A DNA stretch of 15,355 bases from the NCBI GenBank assembly GCA_045648025.1, contig JAZRNH010000054.1, positions 1 through 15,355 on the forward strand. The letters are read 5' to 3'. Below the pieces are notes generated by a model. The model saw only the letters and a program-made list of their open reading frames with translations. It searched no databases and was not told where the DNA came from. Position 1 is the first letter of the stretch; each line of letters opens with the position of its first letter. Shown here one piece after another: positions 7,029 through 14,700 of this stretch. The translations under genes were made by a program, and so were the position numbers. This DNA is from RGIG1681 sp045648025 (GTDB taxonomy: Bacteria > Bacillota > Clostridia > Christensenellales > UBA1242).

Positions 7029-8029
7029 AAATAATTTTTATTCATAATTGAAATAAGCTCTGCTGCCCTATTATAATCTAAAATTCTTGAAAGTCTTTGA
7101 TAAGCAGTATGAAGAATTCTTTGATGCTCAATATCTTTTCCATTTAAATATTTTCGCATCGCAAGTAAAACCTTTTCAATTGCAGCCGAACAAACCATTC
7201 TGTTTTCGCCAATCAAAATTTGAAATTCATCAACCATACCAGAATCTATCTTAGATTTTTTAAACATATCATTAACAGATTCATTTGGCTTAAACAAAAT
7301 AACAAGCATTGTTGCCAAAAAGTTTTCTGGTGACATTCTGCTAAAATAATCATGCTCACATTTAATCGCCATATAGTTATCAATAATTTTAAGCCCATCA
7401 TCTGTCATAAACACATTTTTCTTATGAATATCAGGAATACTATATTTTGCCTGTTTAAACATTTGATACATACTATCAATAAATGATTCCATTTGACTTT
7501 CAGAAAGTGATTCAATATAGGCATTAACAGTGATAAAGTCATTAATATATTCTTTAATTATCTGCTTATAAATTGCAGGATATCTCATAGGATCTTGAAT
7601 GGCTCTGTCATATTCTCTTTTTGTTATATCACATCTAATTTGATCATAAACAGAACTAAGCTTAGACAAAAACAATTCTCTTCCTTTAATCTGTTCTTCT
7701 AAAATATAAAATCTTTTTACTGTTTCATTGCTAAACAAAGATTTTTTTGAATCAACTTTTGCCCATGCATAAATTTGAGGCACTGCATACCCCATTTCAG
7801 CAAACTTTTTAGACTCTTCTGCATAGGCTTCAAAAATAGAATCTAATAAAACCTTATCTTTTGCCTTATCAAATTCTTTAACAATAAGCTTATCCCCAAC
7901 AAAATAAGCAGTTCCTTCTCCTCCCGAAATAGAACTGTATTTTTTTATATGAGGAAGCAATGCCAATAAAAAGTCACTTCTTTGTTCGCTTGACATAATA
8001 TTTATATCAACAGGCTCATATTTTTTCAT
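7019..8029 (-). CDS. Protein-kinase-like-fold protein, paralogue A of a tandem pair
   Basis: I do not recognise a named family. The 336-residue sequence reads as a kinase fold of the aminoglycoside/choline kinase type: a glycine-rich loop SGGEGTAYF (35-43), a likely ATP-binding lysine in IVKEF (K51), a hinge-like ILEEQIKG (109-116), a catalytic-loop match to DxHxxN in IPDIHKKNVF (D200, N205), and a metal-binding aspartate in LKIIDNY (D217). The histidine usual two residues before the catalytic aspartate is absent. The C-terminal ~110 residues are helical-looking. There is no signal peptide or membrane segment, so it is probably cytoplasmic. It is clearly homologous end to end with the next gene upstream. 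The substrate is unknown: a small-molecule kinase, protein kinase or pseudokinase are all possible. It has its own leaderless promoter and terminator. Confidence 0.75.
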   Translation of the reverse strand: MKKYEPVDINIMSSEQRSDFLLALLPHIKKYSSISGGEGTAYFVGDKLIVKEFDKAKDKVLLDSIFEAYAEESKKFAEMGYAVPQIYAWAKVDSKKSLFSNETVKRFYILEEQIKGRELFLSKLSSVYDQIRCDITKREYDRAIQDPMRYPAIYKQIIKEYINDFITVNAYIESLSESQMESFIDSMYQMFKQAKYSIPDIHKKNVFMTDDGLKIIDNYMAIKCEHDYFSRMSPENFLATMLVILFKPNESVNDMFKKSKIDSGMVDEFQILIGENRMVCSAAIEKVLLAMRKYLNGKDIEHQRILHTAYQRLSRILDYNRAAELISIMNKNYLGM

Positions 8030-8036
8030 TATAAAT

Positions 8037-8065
8037 ATTATACCATATTGTTATGATTTTGTAAA
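8037..8065 (-). promoter_or_regulatory. Promoter of kinase-like gene A, leaderless arrangement
   Basis: TTTACA (8060-8065), exactly 17 nt, then TATAAT (8037-8042) on the minus strand, with only 7 nt (ATTTATA) before the ATG at 8029. No Shine-Dalgarno fits. The layout matches the promoter of paralogue B nearly base for base in its elements and spacing. Confidence 0.75.
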
Positions 8066-8073
8066 TATCAAAC

Positions 8074-8104
8074 AAAAAAATAAGTCGCCAATTGCGACTT
8101 ATTT
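8074..8104 (-). terminator. Terminator of kinase-like gene B, overlapping its stop codon
   Basis: Arms AAATAAGTCGC (8078-8088) and GCGACTTATTT (8094-8104) form an 11-bp stem with a 5-nt loop, continued by T residues on the minus strand. The TAA of gene B (8099-8101) sits inside the arm. It separates the two paralogues into independent transcripts. Confidence 0.85.
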
Positions 8105-9118
8105 AATCATTGTATACACTTCTTCAATAATCGAAGTTGCGGACTCTTTTCCAATAATATTTTTAAGCATTTTATAAATTCTGCCCATAATCTTTTTGTT
8201 TGAAACAGCTGGATTATCCATACACTTTTTAGCAACTGCCAAAACCCTTTTTATCGCAGCCTCACAAACGGCTTCATTTTTTTGTATTGCATTATCAACT
8301 TCATAATGCAAACCTTCACACATATAATAAGGCAAACCTCTTAAATCTGAAACGGATTCATTATATAAAAACATAAAAAACAATCCAGTAAGTGTAAAAC
8401 TTCCCGCAGTTTCACACAAAGATGTAAAATCTGTTTGTCTGTGAGATAAATGATTATCAATCATATAAATATCCTTTCCAGTATAAATCATATTAGATGG
8501 ATACATATCAGGCAAACTATATTCACCCTTTTCAAACATATGATAAACCGTCATAATAAACTTTTCAAGTTCATCATCACTTAAACTTTCAATATTTTGA
8601 TTCATCATAATATAATCTTTAACATAAGTTTTAACAATTTCGTTAAAAAGATTCCTATTTATATATGGATTTTCAACTGTTTTTATAAATTGATCTTTAT
8701 CACACATTTCTCTGCAAAGATGATAAGTATCTTCCAAAAATCCAGAAAAGAGCGACCTTCCCTTAATTCTCTCTTCTAAAATATAATATTTATATTCAAT
8801 TTTTGGAGAGCCTCTTTTGATTTTAACATCAGGAATCTTCACCCAAGAATAAACATTTGGAACTAAATAATTGCTTTTTGCAAATCCTTGCATTTCTTTG
8901 CAATATGAATCAAAAATTGTATCAAACACTTCTCTATTTTCAATTCTTATATACTCTTTAACAATATATTTGTTTGATAAAAAATATGCTTTACCTTCAC
9001 CACCAGAAACACTTGGAAAATATTTCAAATATGGAATAAGGTCTAAAAGCAACATATAATAATCCGAACTAGAATAAAAGGTTGAATCTTTGCTTAATCT
9101 ATCTAAAATTTGATCCAT
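8099..9118 (-). CDS. Protein-kinase-like-fold protein, paralogue B of a tandem pair
   Basis: A 339-residue paralogue of the next gene downstream, sharing motifs in the same order: SGGEGKAYF (38-46), IVKEY (K54), YILEERIKGRSLF (about 112-124), SLPDMYPSNMIY (D204, N209) and IYMIDNH (D221). Residues around these, such as an LVPNVYSWVK segment and IESLSDDELEKFI, also align. The catalytic loop differs from paralogue A: DMYPSN instead of DIHKKN, losing the internal histidine, while both key residues Asp and Asn remain, so activity is still possible. No signal peptide or membrane segment. It lies behind the prfA terminator with its own promoter, so it is not in the prfA operon. The kinase fold is inferred from motifs only; the substrate is unknown. 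Confidence 0.75.
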   Translation of the reverse strand: MDQILDRLSKDSTFYSSSDYYMLLLDLIPYLKYFPSVSGGEGKAYFLSNKYIVKEYIRIENREVFDTIFDSYCKEMQGFAKSNYLVPNVYSWVKIPDVKIKRGSPKIEYKYYILEERIKGRSLFSGFLEDTYHLCREMCDKDQFIKTVENPYINRNLFNEIVKTYVKDYIMMNQNIESLSDDELEKFIMTVYHMFEKGEYSLPDMYPSNMIYTGKDIYMIDNHLSHRQTDFTSLCETAGSFTLTGLFFMFLYNESVSDLRGLPYYMCEGLHYEVDNAIQKNEAVCEAAIKRVLAVAKKCMDNPAVSNKKIMGRIYKMLKNIIGKESATSIIEEVYTMIK

Positions 9119-9124
9119 ATAAAT

Positions 9125-9153
9125 ATTATATCATAACCAAATACCAATGTAAA
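9125..9153 (-). promoter_or_regulatory. Promoter of kinase-like gene B, leaderless arrangement
   Basis: TTTACA (9148-9153), exactly 17 nt, then TATAAT (9125-9130) on the minus strand, with 6 nt (ATTTAT) before the ATG at 9118. No Shine-Dalgarno precedes the start codon. Confidence 0.75.
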
Positions 9154-9193
9154 TATGCAATTTGATTAAAATTAAAAATTGACTGTAATCGCT

Positions 9194-9228
9194 GAAAATA
9201 AAAGGTGTTATGCGAAACATAACACCTT
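9194..9228 (-). terminator. Terminator of prmC-prfA
   Basis: Arms AAGGTGTTATG (9202-9212) and CATAACACCTT (9218-9228) form an 11-bp perfect stem with a 5-nt loop, followed on the minus strand by TTATTTTC. It lies 15 nt past the prfA stop. Confidence 0.9.
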
Positions 9229-9242
9229 GTTTTTAATTAATA

Positions 9243-10310
9243 TTATTCTTCAATTTCTGCAAGTTTTGCTTGTTGGTCTGCAATTGTAAGAGCCTTAACC
9301 ATTTCACCAATATCACCGTTCATAAAATTTTCAAGTGAATAAATTGTCATATTGATTCTGTGGTCTGTTACCCTGCTTTGTGGATAGTTGTAAGTTCTAA
9401 TCTTCTCACATCTGTCACCATTTCCAACTTGAGACTTTCTCTTCTCTGCATAAGCTGAATCTTCTTGTGATTGATAATAATCATAAAGTTTTGACTTGAG
9501 CCAGTTCATAGCTTTTTCTTTATTTTTACCTTGGCTTCTTTCATCTTGACAAGCAACAATGATTCCTGTTGGAAGGTGTGTGATACGAATTGCAGATTCT
9601 GTTTTGTTTACATGTTGTCCACCAGCACCACCTGCTCTATAATAATCAATTTGCAAATCTTTTTCATTTATATCAATTTTAATATTCTTTGCTTCAGGAA
9701 GAACCGCAACTGTTGCAGTTGATGTGTGAATTCTTCCAGAACTTTCAGTTACAGGAACTCTTTGAACTCTGTGAACACCAGATTCATATTTAAACTTTGC
9801 AAAAGCTCCCTTTCCTGTAATCATAAAGCTAACTTCTTTTGTAACACCTTCAACAATGTTTTCATCTAAAACTTCAACCTTAAATCTATTTGAGTCTGCA
9901 AACATATTATACATTCTAAAAAGGTCACCTGCAAAAATACCAGCTTCATCACCACCTACACCAGCTCTGATTTCAACAATAACATTTCCTTCATCGTTTT
10001 CATCTTTTGGTAAAAGCAATACTTTAAGTTCATTTTCAATTTCTTTAAGTTTTTCTTTGCCAGAATAAAACTCATCGTTGAGCATTGCAACCATGTCTGG
10101 ATCTTTTTCAGTTTTGAGCATCTCTTCTGCATCTTTCATATCATTTTCAGTTTTTTCATATTCATTAAACTTTTCAACAATAGGTGCAAGATCTGCTTGT
10201 TCTTTTGACTTCTTTTGCCAAACAGACATATCTGCAAGAACATTTGGGTCAATAAGTTCTTTTGTGAGTTCTTCAAACTTTTCCTTAATCTTTTTTAATT
10301 TTTCAATCAT
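9243..10310 (-). CDS. prfA: Peptide chain release factor 1
   Basis: RF1 reads UAA and UAG stop codons and triggers release of the finished peptide. The 355-residue product shows the N-terminal helical domain, GVGGDEAGIFAGDLFRMY (about 117-134), the codon-recognition tripeptide PVT (186-188; RF1 proteins have PxT, unlike SPF of RF2), SSGRIHTSTATVAVLPE, and the GGQ motif in AGGAGGQHVNKTES (G230, G231, Q232), whose glutamine is methylated by PrmC. Its ATG overlaps the prmC TGA by 4 nt, and AAGGGG lies about 10 nt upstream, so translation is coupled to the gene for its own modifying enzyme. Confidence 0.98.
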   Translation of the reverse strand: MIEKLKKIKEKFEELTKELIDPNVLADMSVWQKKSKEQADLAPIVEKFNEYEKTENDMKDAEEMLKTEKDPDMVAMLNDEFYSGKEKLKEIENELKVLLLPKDENDEGNVIVEIRAGVGGDEAGIFAGDLFRMYNMFADSNRFKVEVLDENIVEGVTKEVSFMITGKGAFAKFKYESGVHRVQRVPVTESSGRIHTSTATVAVLPEAKNIKIDINEKDLQIDYYRAGGAGGQHVNKTESAIRITHLPTGIIVACQDERSQGKNKEKAMNWLKSKLYDYYQSQEDSAYAEKRKSQVGNGDRCEKIRTYNYPQSRVTDHRINMTIYSLENFMNGDIGEMVKALTIADQQAKLAEIEE

Positions 10311-11146
10311 AAAATATTCCCCTTGAGTTTTCCTCTAACAACTCTGTCGTTTCCGCCATAATCTTTAATTACTTCAACATCTTCAAAATCTTGTTTCATA
10401 AGGTCTGAAACAGCAATTCCTTGATTATAACCAATTTCAAAATAAAGTTTTCCGTTTTTGTTTAAATGATATTTAGCGGCTTTTATTATCTTTCGATAAA
10501 AATCTAAGCCATCTTCTCCACCATCTAAAGCCAAAATTGGCTCATTTGACACAACTTCAGGCTCTAAACCTTTAACAACTTCTGTTTCAATATATGGTGG
10601 ATTTGAAACAATATAATCAACCTTTAAATCTTGAATTTTTTCAAATAAGTCAGACTTAATAAATTCAACCTCAGCTTTGTTTGTTTTTGCATTTTCTATT
10701 GCAATTTCAAGAGCAGCTCTTGAAACATCAACAGCAAAACATTTAGCATTTGTTTCTTTTTGAATAGCAATAACAATTGCTCCACTTCCTGTTCCAATAT
10801 CAAGCACCGAAACCTTTTGAGGTTGCGATTTTATATCTTCAACAATCTTTTCAACCAAAACTTCAGTATCAAGTCTTGGAATAAGCACTGATTCATTAAC
10901 TTTTAAATCATAGCCATAAAAGTTTGTTCTCTTAAAAATGTATGCAACTGGCACTCTTTCAATCCTTTTTTTAGCAGCTTCCATAATTTGATGCTCTTTG
11001 TCACCATTAATGTCGCCATAAAAAGGAAGCATACTTCTGCCAACACCCAAGATTTCTACCATAATCCAGTCAATGTCAGCAAACTCATCAATGCCATTTT
11101 TTTCAAACATTTCTTCGATTTTTTTTCTTAGTTCTAAATATCTCAT
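10307..11146 (-). CDS. prmC: Release factor glutamine methyltransferase
   Basis: PrmC (HemK) uses SAM to N5-methylate the GGQ glutamine of release factors. With the ATG at 11146 the product has 279 residues: an N-terminal helical release-factor-binding domain, the linker YGYDLKVNESVLIPRLDTE (about 77-95), the SAM-binding VLDIGTGSGAI (114-124), the acidic VDV after strand two, and the catalytic VSNPPYIE (180-187). I prefer the ATG at 11146, with a weak GGTAAG before it. An in-frame GTG at 11170 would add eight residues but lies in a hairpin arm and has no ribosome site. The gene is followed by prfA with an ATGA overlap, the common pairing. A U-tract hairpin ends just 9 nt before the start codon, leaving its promoter unclear. 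Confidence 0.95.
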   Translation of the reverse strand: MRYLELRKKIEEMFEKNGIDEFADIDWIMVEILGVGRSMLPFYGDINGDKEHQIMEAAKKRIERVPVAYIFKRTNFYGYDLKVNESVLIPRLDTEVLVEKIVEDIKSQPQKVSVLDIGTGSGAIVIAIQKETNAKCFAVDVSRAALEIAIENAKTNKAEVEFIKSDLFEKIQDLKVDYIVSNPPYIETEVVKGLEPEVVSNEPILALDGGEDGLDFYRKIIKAAKYHLNKNGKLYFEIGYNQGIAVSDLMKQDFEDVEVIKDYGGNDRVVRGKLKGNIL

Positions 11147-11155
11147 AAACTTACC

Positions 11156-11195
11156 AAAAAAAATGTGCACAAAAATCTAGTAGATTTATGCACAC
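11156..11195 (-). terminator. Second hairpin with U8 tract, directly before prmC
   Basis: Arms TGTGCA/TGCACA (11164-11169 and 11189-11194) and AAATCTA/TAGATTT (11173-11179 and 11181-11187) form a stem interrupted by a small internal loop. On the minus strand it is followed by eight T residues (11156-11163), ending 9 nt before the prmC ATG. It could be a second terminator, an attenuator, or an operator palindrome. Confidence 0.6.
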
Positions 11196-11221
11196 AAAAA
11201 AGTGCAGAGAATCCCCTGCAC
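11196..11221 (-). terminator. Terminator behind rpmE
   Basis: Arms GTGCAG (11202-11207) and CTGCAC (11216-11221) with an 8-nt loop, then six T residues on the minus strand. It lies shortly after the rpmE stop. Its downstream arm (TGCAC) could instead pair with GTGCA at the start of the next hairpin. Confidence 0.7.
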
Positions 11222-11234
11222 AAAACAATCACTG

Positions 11235-11450
11235 CTATTTCTTAATGCCGTATCTTTTGTTGAATCTTTCAACTCTACCACCAGCATCAACGATTTTTTG
11301 AGTTCCTGTAAAGAAAGGATGACATTTGTTGCAAATATCAACTTTAATTACATCGCCGTCTTTTGTTGAACCGGTTTCAAAAGTATTTCCACAAGCACAA
11401 GTTACTTTAACTTTGTGATAGTTTGGGTGAATAGTTTCTTTCATTTTCAT
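11235..11450 (-). CDS. rpmE: 50S ribosomal protein L31, zinc-binding (C+) type
   Basis: L31 bridges the large subunit central protuberance and the small subunit. The 71-residue product begins MKMKETIHPNY and carries four cysteines, CAC (C18, C20) and CNKC (C40, C43), the zinc-binding form typical of growth with adequate zinc; the CHPFFTG and RVERFNKRYG signatures follow. The ATG at 11450 is chosen because AAGGAGAG lies just upstream; an in-frame TTG at 11462 overlaps that ribosome site and is rejected. It has an excellent promoter of its own and a terminator, so it is probably transcribed alone. Confidence 0.97.
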   Translation of the reverse strand: MKMKETIHPNYHKVKVTCACGNTFETGSTKDGDVIKVDICNKCHPFFTGTQKIVDAGGRVERFNKRYGIKK

Positions 11451-11479
11451 ACTCTCCTTCAAATTACATAAGCATTGAA

Positions 11480-11508
11480 ATTATATAATACAAAACGATT
11501 CTTGTCAA
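11480..11508 (-). promoter_or_regulatory. Consensus promoter of rpmE
   Basis: TTGACA (11503-11508), 17 nt, TATAAT (11480-11485) on the minus strand: a perfect vegetative promoter, as expected for a highly expressed ribosomal protein. No zinc-repressor (Zur-like) palindrome is apparent beside it. Confidence 0.92.
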
Positions 11509-11589
11509 GTATTTTTATTTTTTTATGGCAAATAAAGAATAAAAATTTAATAGCGATGCCAAACTAGAATTAATAAAGGAGAAATCATT

Positions 11590-11691
11590 ATGAAAATTAC
11601 CTCATATCCAAAAAATGATAGTTTTGCTGAAACACTTGAAACCTATTCAGAAGATGCCTATATCTTTTGTGCCCCAGAAACAATTGATTAA
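11590..11691 (+). CDS. Unrecognised 33-residue protein, the only plus-strand gene
   Basis: An ATG preceded by the strong ribosome site AAAGGAG (8 nt spacing) opens a 33-codon frame ending TAA, followed at once by a terminator. The peptide begins MKITSYPKNDSFAETLETY and ends YIFCAPETID. It is acidic, soluble-looking, has one cysteine, and has no signal peptide or membrane segment. I recognise no family. The combination of start signal and terminator is what a real small gene shows, but it could also be a truncated remnant of a longer gene. It diverges from rpmE and converges on ileS. No strong promoter is visible; TAGAAT at 11565-11570 could be a -10. Confidence 0.6.
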   Translation: MKITSYPKNDSFAETLETYSEDAYIFCAPETID

Positions 11692-11694
11692 CAA

Positions 11695-11726
11695 AAAAAG
11701 TCACCTAATTTTCAAGGTGACTTTTT
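11695..11726. terminator. Bidirectional terminator shared by ileS and the 33-aa ORF
   Basis: Arms AAAAAGTCACCT (11695-11706) and AGGTGACTTTTT (11715-11726) form a 12-bp perfect stem with an 8-nt loop and have T-runs on both strands. It sits between the convergent ends, 3 nt past the small ORF stop and 5 nt past the ileS stop. Confidence 0.9.
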
Positions 11727-11731
11727 GATTT

Positions 11732-14700
11732 TTAAACTTTTTTAAGAGCAAGTTTAACAGATTTTCCATTAATATCAACAATTGTCATTTCTTTTGTTTC
11801 TTTTGCTTCAAGTTTATCTGCAAGAGTATCTGCTTTAACATCACTAGCATATTTTTCAATAACTGCAGCAGTTTCAGCATCTGCAACATAAGAAATTTCA
11901 ATGTGGTCAACAACTTCAAATCCAGAATCTTTTCTTGTTTGTTGAACTTTTGAAACAAATTCTCTAATCAAACCAATTTCTGCAAGTTCTTCTGTGATTT
12001 CGGTTGAAAGCACAACAGTATATGTTCCATCACCTTCAGATGTGAAACCTTCTTTTGAAATTGGAGAAATCAAAAGGTCTTCTTTTGAAAGTTCGATCTC
12101 TGTTCCATCAGCATCAAACTTAACTGTTCCCCCAGCATTAACAGTATCAACCACTGCAACCGCATCACAAGAGCTAAGATAATTTCTAATAGCACCAAGT
12201 TTTGAACCATACTTTGGTCCAAGAACTTTAAGTTGTGGTTTAAGTTCATAATTCAAATATTCTTTTGCATCATGTCTAAATTCAACAGTTTGAATGTTAA
12301 GTTCATCAGCAATCAAATCAACAAGTTCGCTAGAAAGTTCCATCTTTTCAGCAGTAGCTACAATAATCTTTGAAAGTGGTTGTCTATTTTTAATTCCAGA
12401 TTGATTTCTTGCACTGTGTCCAAGATTAGAAATTGCAAGAACAGTTTCCATACCTTCATTTAATTTTTCATCAATCAAACTTTCATCAGCAACTGGATAA
12501 TCGCAAAGATGAACAGAAATTGGAGCAGTTTCATCAACACTTCTCACAATGTTTTGATAAATTTGTTCTGTGATTGCAGGAACAAATGGAGCTGCAAGTT
12601 TTGAAAGACCAGTAAGACAATAATAAAGTGTTGCAAAAGCAGCAGTTTTATCTTCTGTTTCTTCATGAACCCAGAATCTTTCACGACTTCTTCTAACATA
12701 CCAGTTAGAAAGACTATCTACAAAATCATTGATAAGTCTTGTTGGTTCTGTTGTAATATAGTCACCAAGATAACCATCAACTTGTTTTACAAGTTTGTTA
12801 AATTCAGAAACAATCCACTTGTCCATCATTGTAAGTTTGCAGTCTTTGATATTATGTTTGCTTCCGTCAAACTTATCAATTTCAGCATAAAGCACATAGA
12901 AAGCATAAGTGTTCCAAAGAGTTCCCATAAACTTTCTTTCAAAATCTTCAAGAGTTTCTTTGTTGAAGTTTGTAGAAATCCAAGGAGCATTTGAAATATA
13001 GAAATACCATCTAGCAGCATCTGAACCAGCGGTATCAAACACTTCCCAAGGAGTAACAACATTTCCAAGACTCTTAGACATCTTTTTGCCATTTTTATCA
13101 TTAACAAGTCCAAGTGGCAAACATCTCTTAAATGGAGCTTTTCCAAACACCAAAGTATTAACCGCTAAAAGCGAATAGAACCAACCTCTTGTTTGGTCCA
13201 TACCCTCAGAAATAAACTCTGCTGGGAATGTTTTTTCAAACAATTCTTTGTTTTCAAATGGATAGTGAAGTTGAGCAAATGGCATACTTCCACTATCATA
13301 CCAACAGTCAAGAACTTCAGGAGTTCTTGTCATCTTCTTGCCACATTCAGGACAATCAAATGTAATGTTATCAACATGAGGTTTATGCAAATCAAGTTCA
13401 ACTGATTCGTCAAGACCACCAAGTTTTTTAAGTTCTGCAGCACTTCCAACAACATGAATGTGACCATCTTCACAAACCCAGAATGGAAGTGGAGTTCCCC
13501 AATATCTATTTCTTGCAATATCCCAGTCGATAAGTGATTTCAAGAAACCACCCATTCTTCCTTCACCAATTGTTGCAGGTCTCCAATCAACACCAGCATT
13601 ATTTTCAATAAGTTTATCTTTAAGTGCTGTGGTTTTAACAAACCAGCTGCTTCTAGCATAATAGATAAGTGGAGTTTTACATCTCCAACAGAATGGATAA
13701 GAGTGAACATGAGGCATTTCCTTCAAAAGTTTGCCTGTTTCTTTTAAATCTCTAATAATATCAGCATCTGCATCTTTAACAAATTTTCCAGCAAACTTGC
13801 CTGTTTCTTCAGGAAGTGTGCCGTCATCTTTAACAAGTTGAACAAATGGAAGGTCATATTCTTTTCCAACTTTGCTATCATCTTCACCAAATGCAGGAGC
13901 AATGTGAACGATTCCAGTTCCGTCAGTGAGAGTTACATAGTCATTGTTTGTAATATACCAAGCTTTGCCTTCATATTTGTCTTTAACAAAATCAAAAAGT
14001 GGTTCATAGAATCTCTTTTCAAAAGCACTACCCTTTTTTGTTTCAACCTTTTCATATTCTTCTTTTTTGAAAAGTGTTTCAATAAGAGCATCTGCCATAA
14101 CATAATATTCATCGCCAACTTTAATTTTTGTATAATCTTCATTAGCATTCATACAAAGAGCAACATTTGATGGAAGTGTCCAAGGTGTTGTTGTCCAAGC
14201 AAGATAATAAGTATTTTCTTCATCAACTGCTTTAAATTTAACAAACACAGTTCTATCTTTAACATCTTGATAACCTTGAGCAACTTCGTGAGAAGAAAGT
14301 GATGTTGCACATCTTGGGCAATAAGGAACAATTCTATAACCTTTATAAACCAAGCCTTTTTTGTGCATTTCAGAAAGACTCCACCACTCTGACTCAATAT
14401 AGTCATTTGTGTATGTTACATAAGCATCTGTGGTATCAACTGTATAACCCATACGATCAGAAAATTGTTCCCACATATCTTTATATTTCCAAACTGATTC
14501 ACGGCAATGTTTGATAAATGGCTCAATACCATATTTTTCAATATCTTGTTTTCCTGTTGAACCAATAATTTTTTCAACTTCAAGTTCAACTGGAAGTCCA
14601 TGAGTATCCCAACCAGCTTTTCTCAAAATATTTTTGCCTTTCATTGTGTTGTATCTCAAAAATACATCTTTGATAGTTCTTGTCAAAACATGGCCAATGT

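Noticed and set aside
8099..9118. Aminoglycoside resistance or toxin-antitoxin (HipA-like) role for the kinase-like pair
   Set aside because: The motifs fit the broad fold but no family-specific signature, antitoxin partner or resistance context is present, so no specific function is claimed.
11147..11170. Upstream GTG start for prmC at 11170
   Set aside because: It lies in a hairpin arm before a U8 tract with no Shine-Dalgarno; the added residues MHIFFGKF come from the T-run. The ATG at 11146 fits the family better.
11451..11462. Upstream TTG start for rpmE at 11462
   Set aside because: The TTG overlaps the AAGGAG ribosome site that serves the ATG at 11450, and L31 proteins begin close to the KETIHPNY motif.
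12665..14170. Several 70-110-codon open frames on both strands within ileS
   Set aside because: They are shadows of the ileS frame, which is intact and fully explained by conserved motifs throughout.
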